NCBI GenBank assembly: GCA_964601505.1
Contig: CAZRNR010000021.1
Span: 1 to 30,804, forward strand
Origin: DRWZ01 sp964601505
GTDB taxonomy: Bacteria; Calescibacteriota; Calescibacteriia; Calescibacteriales; Calescibacteriaceae
Direction: 5' to 3'
Length of the DNA: 30,804 nucleotides
Made by a program: the position numbers and the translations under genes. Shown here piece after piece: positions 25,013 to 30,804 of the stretch (its first letter is position 1; each line of letters opens with the position of its first letter). The notes under the pieces were generated by a model. It was not told the origin of the DNA. It did not search any database and worked only from the letters and a program-made list of their open reading frames with translations.

Positions 25013-25987
25013 TCAACCCGCAATTGTTTTGCCACTTATTATGTAATTACAGACATAATCTTTAATTTTTCCATTGAAGTCCCTGAGATTCTCTATTTTG
25101 TATCCCGTAGACTGGAGTTTTGATATCTCAGCTTGCGTAAAGTTCTGATACTGCTTCTTTATGTTATCTGGGGGATCAAAGTATTGTATTTTGACCTCAA
25201 GATTAAGAGAAGAAAAAACAGCTTTAACCAATTCATTAAAAGATCTTGCTTCACCAGTGCCAACGTTGAATATGCCAGTAAGCCCTTTTTGAGAAAGATA
25301 AAAAGTTATATCAACAGCATCCTTAACATATATGAAATCTCTCTTCTGTTCCCCATCTGGTATCTCCGGCACAAAAGATTTAAACAATTTAACAAATCCT
25401 TTTTCCTTTATCTGATCATATGCTTTCAGAACAAAACTTCTCATTTCACCCTTGTGATATTCTCCGGGACCAAAGACATTGAAGAATTTCAATCCAAGAG
25501 CATGTTTTAGGTATCCGTTCCTATAAAGCCAAAGGTCAAAAAGGTGTTTTGACATGGCATATGGATTAAGCGGCCTTAGCTTTTCCAGAATTTCTTCATT
25601 ATCCTTGAATCCAAATTCTCCACTGCCATAGGTTGCAGCAGATGAAGCATAAACGAATTTAGCTTTCTTCTCCATACTGAGCAAAAATAATCTCTTTGAA
25701 AACTCATAATTTTCCAAAAGAATAATACCAAAGTTGTCTTCCGTTGTTGATGTTTTTGCACCAAAGTGAAATATAAAATCTATTTTCTCAAAACCTGAAA
25801 GAACGTCAAAAATTCTACTTTTGTCTATGACATCTTTGAACTTCAAACCTAAAAGGTTTTTCCATTTTGTCTGGGTGTTTGAACCTACAAAAGAATCAAA
25901 TATTAATATATTGTCTATTCCTTCGTTGTTCAATTTATATACCAGATTACTCCCTATGAAACCTGCTCCTCCCGTAACCACAACCAT
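25013..25987 (-). CDS. hldD: ADP-L-glycero-D-manno-heptose 6-epimerase
   Basis: A 324-aa extended SDR that makes the L,D-heptose donor for the LPS inner core. It has G-G-A-G-F-I-G (6-12), the typical T-Q-T-K-W-K-N-L-L-G-L (38-48), F-H-F-G-A-K-T-S-T-T-E (73-83), Y-A-S-S-A-A-T-Y-G (113-121), the catalytic Tyr143-x3-Lys147, F-N-V-F-G-P-G-E-Y-H-K-G, and K-R-D-F-I-Y-V. These are HldD/RfaD hallmarks, distinct from UDP-galactose epimerase. Its start overlaps the 3' end of the phosphoesterase gene by 34 nt. It supports the heptosyltransferase reading of the GT9 gene at 3137-4153. Confidence 0.92.
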   Translation of the reverse strand: MVVVTGGAGFIGSNLVYKLNNEGIDNILIFDSFVGSNTQTKWKNLLGLKFKDVIDKSRIFDVLSGFEKIDFIFHFGAKTSTTEDNFGIILLENYEFSKRLFLLSMEKKAKFVYASSAATYGSGEFGFKDNEEILEKLRPLNPYAMSKHLFDLWLYRNGYLKHALGLKFFNVFGPGEYHKGEMRSFVLKAYDQIKEKGFVKLFKSFVPEIPDGEQKRDFIYVKDAVDITFYLSQKGLTGIFNVGTGEARSFNELVKAVFSSLNLEVKIQYFDPPDNIKKQYQNFTQAEISKLQSTGYKIENLRDFNGKIKDYVCNYIISGKTIAG

Positions 25988-26433
25988 TTTTTATCCTCCT
26001 TACCATACTTAATAATTGAAAACCTCGCATTTATCTTTTCTCCGAGAAGCTCAAACCTTATCTTCTTTTTGGATAAATTAACTTCTAACCATTTTACAAC
26101 ACCTTTATCATATATTCTGACCTCACCTGCTCCATATATTTTCTCTGGAATTATACCTTCAAAAGAGTTGTATTCTACAGGATGAGGTTCTGTTTCTATT
26201 AAAAGTAGCCTTTCCCCTTTTTCAGGGAACTTGGCTTTTGGCACAGCAAAGCTCCACATAACTGTATCTCTTCTGCTCACAGCTATTCCGATTTTCTTAT
26301 AGGACAAAATATCCATCTGCTCGAAGTCATTTTCCTCCGCTGGAACTTCGAGACGAAGATCCCAGTGGAACTTTCTTGATTTATGAGCGTGTATCACAAA
26401 TTGCCCAGATGAATTTTCATAAGGCAATCTCAT
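25954..26433 (-). CDS. Stand-alone LigD-type 3'-phosphoesterase (PE) domain protein
   Basis: A 159-aa protein that is entirely a LigD PE domain, the enzyme that trims 3'-ribonucleotides and 3'-phosphates at DNA ends in bacterial NHEJ. The catalytic set known from Pseudomonas LigD is present: His17, His23, Asp25 and Arg27 (in H-A-H-K-S-R-K-F-H-W-D-L-R-L-E), then His84 and Tyr88 (H-P-V-E-Y). F-E-G-I-I-P-E-x-x-Y-G-A-G is also conserved. No ligase or polymerase domain is attached and no ku gene is in the window. Stand-alone PE proteins are known in archaea and thermophiles. It overlaps hldD by 34 nt, so the two are co-transcribed although their roles seem unrelated. Confidence 0.88.
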   Translation of the reverse strand: MRLPYENSSGQFVIHAHKSRKFHWDLRLEVPAEENDFEQMDILSYKKIGIAVSRRDTVMWSFAVPKAKFPEKGERLLLIETEPHPVEYNSFEGIIPEKIYGAGEVRIYDKGVVKWLEVNLSKKKIRFELLGEKINARFSIIKYGKEDKKWLWLREEQVS

Positions 26434-26506
26434 ATAAAAATTTTTAAATAAATTTACGGCTTTGAAAAACTATTTTAAAATAAAAATCTCCTTATCAATA
26501 GATATG

Positions 26507-26565
26507 AGATTATAAATTCTGAAACTGAAAGGTTATAATCTAAGGATTAATCTGTTAAAATCCTT
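26507..26565. promoter_or_regulatory. Two adjacent inverted repeats upstream of dnaK
   Basis: AGATTATAA (26507-26515) and TTATAATCT (26533-26541) are perfect 9-bp arms with a 17-nt centre. Immediately next, AAGGATT (26542-26548) and AATCCTT (26559-26565) form 7-bp perfect arms with a 10-nt centre. They lie 150-208 bp before the dnaK start, in the divergent spacer shared with the phosphoesterase gene. They could be operators. No CIRCE element (TTAGCACTC...GAGTGCTAA) is present. A possible dnaK promoter is GTGAAA (26672-26677), 17 nt, TTATAT (26695-26700), leaving only a very short leader. Confidence 0.35.
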
Positions 26566-26714
26566 TGATCATGTTTAGTTCAGAAGTAATAACTTTAGAA
26601 AATAGAATCAAAATGCATCAATGCTATAGATATCAAGGAAATGTAGTATTTAGAAAAATAATTCTGAAAAAGTGAAACCAAAAGCACTTGTAGATTATAT
26701 ATATAGAAACTGAT

Positions 26715-28592
26715 ATGGATAAGAGAAGACCTATAGGGATAGATTTGGGGACAACAAATTCAGTCATAGCAACAATGGAAGGCTCCGATGTTAAAGTAAT
26801 TCCGTCAGCGGAAGGTCCGACTACCGTTCCATCTGTTGTTGGATGGACGAAAGAAAATGAAGTTATAGTTGGAATTCCGGCTAAAAGACAAGCAATAGTT
26901 AATCCTGAAAACACAGTTTATTCAATAAAGCGTTTTATGGGAAGAAGCTATGATGAATCAATTGATGAAGCTAAAAGGGTGCCATATAAAGTTGTGAGAG
27001 GTCCAAACAACGATGCGCGTGTTTATATTCCTGCAGTACAGAAAGAATTTTCTCCCCCAGAAATATCATCTTTTATTTTGAGGAAGCTTGTCAAAGATGC
27101 AGAAGCATTTTTAGGAGAGAAGATAAGAGATGTTGTAATAACCGTCCCGGCTTACTTCAATGACGCTCAAAGGCAGGCAACCAAAGATGCTGGAACAATA
27201 GCGGGATTGAATGTCCTGCGAATTCTAAATGAACCAACCGCTGCAGCCCTGGCGTATGGATTTGAGAAAAAGAAAAAGGCACGCATTGCGGTTTATGATC
27301 TTGGGGGTGGAACTTTTGATATCTCAGTTCTTGAAGTCGGTGATGAAATTATAGAAGTAAAATCAACCGGAGGAGATACACATCTTGGAGGAGATGATTT
27401 TGATATTGAAATAATGAAGTGGCTTATTGAAGAATTCAAAAAAGAAACAGGTATAGACCTTTCAAAAGATAAAATGGCTTTGCAAAGACTCAAAGAAGCA
27501 TCAGAAACTGCTAAAAAGGAGCTATCTTCAAAACTTGAGACAGAAATAAACCTTCCGTTCATATCTGCAGATGCAACAGGTCCCAAGCACCTTGTGAGGA
27601 AACTAACAAGATCACAGTTTGAAAGAATGATAGAAAAATACATAACAAGAACACTTGAGCTCGTAGAAAAAACCGTCAGAGATGGGGGTTTCAAGCTGAA
27701 AGAAATAGATGAAATAATACTCGTTGGTGGTTCTACCAGAATCCCAAAAGTGCAAGAAGAACTGAGGAATCTCATAGGTAAAGAACCAGCAAGGGGCATA
27801 AATCCTGACGAAGTAGTGGCAGTTGGTGCAGCTATTCAGGCAGGTATAGTAACTGGAACTGCAAAAGATATATTACTACTTGATGTTATACCTATATCAC
27901 TTGGTGTAGAAACTTACGGTGGAGTATTCACAAAAATCGTAGAGAGAAATACAACGATTCCGATTAAAAAATCAGAAATATTCACCACAGCAGAAGATAA
28001 CCAGACAGTGGTTGAAGTGCATGTGCTACAGGGAGAAAGACCCATGGCAAGAGATAACAGATCACTTGGGAGATTTTATCTTGAAGGGATACCTCCAGCT
28101 CCAAGAGGAGTACCAAAGATAGAAGTGACATTTGACATTGATGTGAATGGTATTCTCACAGTTTATGCAAAGGAACTCTCAACATCAAAACAAGCATCAA
28201 TAAGAATTGAAGGTTCAACAAACCTGAAAAAGGAAGAGATAGAAAGGATGACAGAAGAAGCAAAAAGATATGAAGAAGAAGACAAAAGAAAACTAGAACT
28301 GGCTCAAGAAAAGAACAAATTAGATTCTCTGTGCTATCAACTTGAGAAAACTCTTAAGGAATTCAGAGAAAAAATACCAGCAGATGTGGTATCGGAAGCA
28401 GAAAGGGTTATCCAAAAAAGCCGCGAGGTATTCAAGAACTCAAATGATATAAACGAAGTCAGAACATCATTAAAAGATGTTGAATCCGTAATGTCTAAAG
28501 TCTCGTCCTCTATATACTCACAACAGGTTGGAACACATGGCAGCAGAAGTGATGGAGGCGGAGAAACAAAGGATACAGAATGGAGACGATAA
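26715..28592 (+). CDS. dnaK: Chaperone DnaK (Hsp70)
   Basis: A 625-aa Hsp70. The nucleotide-binding domain has G-I-D-L-G-T-T-N-S (8-16), V-I-T-V-P-A-Y-F-N-D-A-Q-R-Q-A, N-E-P-T-A-A-A-L-A-Y-G, Y-D-L-G-G-G-T-F-D-I-S and V-G-G-S-T-R-I-P. The linker D-I-L-L-L-D-V and substrate domain follow. The helical lid ends in a short Ser/Gly-rich tail, S-R-S-D-G-G-G-E-T-K-D-T-E-W-R-R, with no acidic E-E-V-D-like end. It folds nascent and heat-damaged proteins with DnaJ and GrpE, whose genes are not beside it. No ribosome site is seen before the ATG. Confidence 0.97.
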   Translation: MDKRRPIGIDLGTTNSVIATMEGSDVKVIPSAEGPTTVPSVVGWTKENEVIVGIPAKRQAIVNPENTVYSIKRFMGRSYDESIDEAKRVPYKVVRGPNNDARVYIPAVQKEFSPPEISSFILRKLVKDAEAFLGEKIRDVVITVPAYFNDAQRQATKDAGTIAGLNVLRILNEPTAAALAYGFEKKKKARIAVYDLGGGTFDISVLEVGDEIIEVKSTGGDTHLGGDDFDIEIMKWLIEEFKKETGIDLSKDKMALQRLKEASETAKKELSSKLETEINLPFISADATGPKHLVRKLTRSQFERMIEKYITRTLELVEKTVRDGGFKLKEIDEIILVGGSTRIPKVQEELRNLIGKEPARGINPDEVVAVGAAIQAGIVTGTAKDILLLDVIPISLGVETYGGVFTKIVERNTTIPIKKSEIFTTAEDNQTVVEVHVLQGERPMARDNRSLGRFYLEGIPPAPRGVPKIEVTFDIDVNGILTVYAKELSTSKQASIRIEGSTNLKKEEIERMTEEAKRYEEEDKRKLELAQEKNKLDSLCYQLEKTLKEFREKIPADVVSEAERVIQKSREVFKNSNDINEVRTSLKDVESVMSKVSSSIYSQQVGTHGSRSDGGGETKDTEWRR

Positions 28593-28648
28593 AAATATTT
28601 CTGATTTTAGCATTTAGAGAATCTTAGATTTTAAAAAGATGTAAGAAA

Positions 28649-28723
28649 GCCCCCATCGTCTAGCCTGGTCTAGGACATCGGTCTTTCAAGCCGGTAACGC
28701 GGGTTCAAATCCCGCTGGGGGCG
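28649..28723 (+). tRNA. tRNA-Glu (anticodon TTC)
   Basis: A 75-nt cloverleaf. The acceptor stem GCCCCCA (28649-28655) pairs perfectly with TGGGGGC (28716-28722); the discriminator is G28723. The anticodon stem is 28678-28682/28690-28694 with loop CTTTCAA and anticodon TTC at 28685-28687. The T stem GCGGG/CCCGC flanks TTCAAAT. The 3' CCA is not encoded. It has the bacterial tRNA-Glu look (ATCGTCTAG..., TAGGACA). It lies 56 nt after dnaK and ends 11 nt before the bpsA start. Confidence 0.96.
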
Positions 28724-28734
28724 CAAACTACAAA

Positions 28735-29787
28735 ATGAACAATTTCCTCCAAAAGGCAGCAAAATATATAGAAAAGAAAACCAAAATAAAAACCTATCCG
28801 AAAGTCATAGAGGATATAATATCTGCTGCCAAAACAACAGGAAATTTCTGGCAGATTGTTCGCATCTCCCAAAGACCCATACCAGTAGTAGCAGAAACCC
28901 TAAAACTACTTGGGAAAGAAAAATTCGTTGAACTGTCTAATAACGAGGTCAAAGTTATAGATGAGAACATTGAAAAATTAAATAAAATTTCCCCATATCG
29001 TTCCGAAATCATATGTGCTGAGTGTGATGGAACAGGCATAAATCTCAAATCTATTGGGATATACGATGATTTCTTGGAGATAAGAAAGAAAGCTCCAAAA
29101 CCAATACAGGAATATGATCAAGGAAACATAACAGCAGAAAGCACTGTAAGAAGGGTAGCTCTAATGCGCGCAAGAGGAGATATAACGGGAAAAAAAATAA
29201 TAGTCCTTGGAGATGATGACTTGGTTGGAATAGCTCTCGGACTCACGAAACTCCCAGAAAGTGTTCTTGTTCTTGATATAGATAAGAGACTGATAGAATT
29301 CACAAATAGCATAGCAAAAGAAAAAGGAATACCAGTAAAAGCTGAAGTCTTTGACCTTAGAAATCCACTACCTAAGGAAATTAAGGCAAAGTTTGATACA
29401 TTTGTAACAGACCCTCCAGAAGCTAAAAAACCATTCATAATATTTATACAAAAGGGGATATGGTCACTTAAAGGAGAAGGCTCTACAGGATACATAGGAA
29501 TGACCTTAATAGACTCCTCAGTTCCAAAATGGGCAGAATTACAAAACATAATAATAAAATCCGGAGGGGCAATAACAGATATAATCAGAGACTTCAACAA
29601 ATACGATATATGGGACTACCATCAAAAAACATTGGCCTGGAAATTAGCACCAGTTAAAAGCCCATTAGATTCAATATGGTATACATCTGCAATGGTGAGG
29701 ATAGAAATCGTAAAAAAAACTAAAGTTCAAAACAAAAAGCTCAAACTAAAAGATATGTACATAGATAATGAAAGCACAACAACTTAG
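28735..29787 (+). CDS. bpsA: Branched-chain polyamine synthase BpsA (N4-bis(aminopropyl)spermidine synthase)
   Basis: A 350-aa aminopropyltransferase that adds two aminopropyl groups to N4 of spermidine, giving branched polyamines needed for growth at high temperature. The catalytic G-D-D-D motif is at 159-162, directly after the strand K-I-I-V-L, with D-P-P-E at 226-229 and a Cys pair C-A-E-C-D-G-T-G (94-101), all typical of COG1568. The N-terminal winged-helix-like part starts right after the ATG, which supports this start. There is no room for a normal ribosome site: the tRNA ends 11 nt upstream. It strongly indicates a thermophile. A small hairpin (29791-29807) follows the stop. Confidence 0.92.
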   Translation: MNNFLQKAAKYIEKKTKIKTYPKVIEDIISAAKTTGNFWQIVRISQRPIPVVAETLKLLGKEKFVELSNNEVKVIDENIEKLNKISPYRSEIICAECDGTGINLKSIGIYDDFLEIRKKAPKPIQEYDQGNITAESTVRRVALMRARGDITGKKIIVLGDDDLVGIALGLTKLPESVLVLDIDKRLIEFTNSIAKEKGIPVKAEVFDLRNPLPKEIKAKFDTFVTDPPEAKKPFIIFIQKGIWSLKGEGSTGYIGMTLIDSSVPKWAELQNIIIKSGGAITDIIRDFNKYDIWDYHQKTLAWKLAPVKSPLDSIWYTSAMVRIEIVKKTKVQNKKLKLKDMYIDNESTTT

Positions 29788-30209
29788 TTCTCCTATTCCT
29801 TATAGGATGTAATCTTTGGAAATATTTTATCATACAACCAAATAAAAAAATTTATCCCTGTCTTATCGTGAAGAACCCTAAAATTTAGAAAATCTAATGC
29901 TTTGTTGCAAACATAGTTAAACACGTTGATTATTGGGAAATAGATGGAAAATTTTAAATCTTTTGCATATCAGACTTTATAAGCTCATCAAGAACTCTCT
30001 ATTAGTAAATTTCAAAATAACAGAAGTGAATTCGTAGTTATGTTTGCTTTCTGGGATCCCGAACATAAAACAACCTTTACTCCTCCTCTTCTGTTGTGGG
30101 TGTTATCTCATGTTCAATGTTTCATTTTTGATAAATGAACACTTTCGGTTATTCTTATAAAATTCCTAACATACTTGTATTACACTCATCACAAGACAAA
30201 AAATTATTT
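29788..30209. other. 422-bp spacer with no gene seen
   Basis: TCCTAT/ATAGGA (29791-29796 and 29802-29807) forms a small hairpin 3 nt after the bpsA stop and may serve as a weak 3' end. The rest has only short frames; the longest noticed is 32 codons at 30040-30138 (+), with no ribosome site. No promoter stands out clearly. Confidence 0.5.
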
Positions 30210-30804
30210 ATGAGATACGAAACCTCTCTCAAAGAAATAATCATGGGTGTAGAGCAGGAAATACTTCCTCTTATTATCGGTCTTAATCTTAAAATCCTAG
30301 AAGTTAAAAATGTTGAATTCCCCCAGGTCAGAGAAAAAAGAGTTGATAAACTCTATATCTCCGAATACAATGGTAAAAAATTTGTCTTACATATAGAGTT
30401 CCAACTCTATTATCAAAAATGGTTCCCAATAAGAATGCTGAGTTATTTTGTAGATATAAAAAATCAATTCCCTGATACCGAAATCTGGCAAATTGTTTTT
30501 ACATTAGGACAAATTACAGAATCATCCATTGTTCAGAAAACTCCCGTAGGTGGAATAGAATACTCATTCAAGGTTATAGATCTATCAAAGATATCATCGG
30601 AAATATTTTTATCAAGTTCAAATCCGAACATAAATGCTTTTGGGATACTTAGCTCAGACATAGATGTGAAAAGATTGATCCAGAAGCTTTCAAGCTACAA
30701 TCTTGACGAAGATAAATTTTTGTCAATATTGTCTAAAATATATTTGCTAAGTTTTGCTGTAAAGAGGAACAAGGAGGTGTTAAAAGCAATGGAAGATTTT
30801 TCAA
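30210..30804 (+). CDS. Rpn-family PD-(D/E)XK nuclease/transposase-like protein, truncated by the window end
   Basis: The frame is open from ATG 30210 to the last base (198 codons). The N-terminal region has R-V-D-K-L-Y and, about 15 residues later, V-L-H-I-E-F-Q, the D...ExQ core of the PD-(D/E)XK nuclease fold used by Rpn (recombination-promoting nuclease, YhgA-like) proteins. The following R-M-L-S-Y-F-V-D-I and I-W-Q-I-V-F-T-L-G also match the family pattern. Such proteins are common, often multicopy, in thermophile genomes. Their native role is not settled; E. coli Rpn proteins promote RecA-independent recombination. The C-terminus is outside the window. Confidence 0.75.
   Translation, partial: MRYETSLKEIIMGVEQEILPLIIGLNLKILEVKNVEFPQVREKRVDKLYISEYNGKKFVLHIEFQLYYQKWFPIRMLSYFVDIKNQFPDTEIWQIVFTLGQITESSIVQKTPVGGIEYSFKVIDLSKISSEIFLSSSNPNINAFGILSSDIDVKRLIQKLSSYNLDEDKFLSILSKIYLLSFAVKRNKEVLKAMEDFS

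Noticed and set aside
30040..30138. 32-codon plus-strand frame before the Rpn-like gene
   Set aside because: It has no ribosome site and no recognisable family. The length is not significant in a 422-bp spacer.

Overview
This is an AT-rich stretch of bacterial chromosome, probably from a thermophilic, diderm (LPS-bearing) bacterium. The thermophily evidence is a branched-chain polyamine synthase (BpsA), a GH57 glycoside hydrolase, and strong use of AGA/AGG for Arg and ATA for Ile. The diderm evidence is an ADP-heptose epimerase (HldD), a GT9 heptosyltransferase-type enzyme, a type II secretion pseudopilin GspK, an outer-membrane beta-barrel-like protein and two lipoproteins. The tRNA and all recognisable proteins are bacterial. 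I cannot name the phylum from sequence alone.

Layout. 1-4153 (+): tail of an unknown gene, then a TRAP transporter dctQ-dctP-dctM whose DctM carries an extra C-terminal beta-sandwich-like domain, then a GT9 glycosyltransferase. 4279-4860 (-): a SAM methyltransferase. 5104-6541: an outer-membrane-like gene broken near its start by a frameshift, a GC-rich terminator hairpin, a degenerate direct repeat, and a roughly 180-bp IS200/IS605 remnant that keeps the tnpB 3' end plus hairpins resembling an omega RNA. 6542-13288 (-): PilZ protein, TPR/AIM24-like protein, PiT permease, a B12-dependent acyl-CoA mutase large subunit, gspK and coaX; the last three are tightly packed. 13991-15115 (+): cbiD. 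15190-19282 (-): a DegT aminotransferase, a small unknown protein, an AmgK-like sugar kinase and hisA, followed by an HSDL2-like SDR. 19865-24164: an unknown Cys-rich lipoprotein (+), a GH57 enzyme (-), a TPR lipoprotein (+) and a NIL-domain protein (+). 24218-26433 (-): a stand-alone LigD-type 3'-phosphoesterase, hldD and fabL. 26715-29787 (+): dnaK, tRNA-Glu(TTC) and bpsA. 30210-end (+): a truncated Rpn-type PD-(D/E)XK nuclease.

How genes relate. GT9 and HldD point to an LPS core with heptose. CbiD (anaerobic corrin ring synthesis) supplies the B12 pathway that the acyl-CoA mutase needs. That mutase has Phe64/Gln182 at the two substrate-selecting positions, which fits isobutyryl-CoA/butyryl-CoA mutase better than methylmalonyl-CoA mutase. 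FabL, the HSDL2-like SDR and the mutase together suggest fatty or branched acyl metabolism, but that link is inference. DnaK and BpsA, with a tRNA between them, form a heat-adaptation neighbourhood.

The most interesting points are the mutase substrate residues, the compact IS605 remnant with a possible orphan omega RNA, the DctM fusion, the tRNA placed 11 nt before bpsA, and the free-standing phosphoesterase that overlaps hldD. I found no CRISPR array, rRNA or complete insertion sequence, and no single system that I can claim is wholly new.
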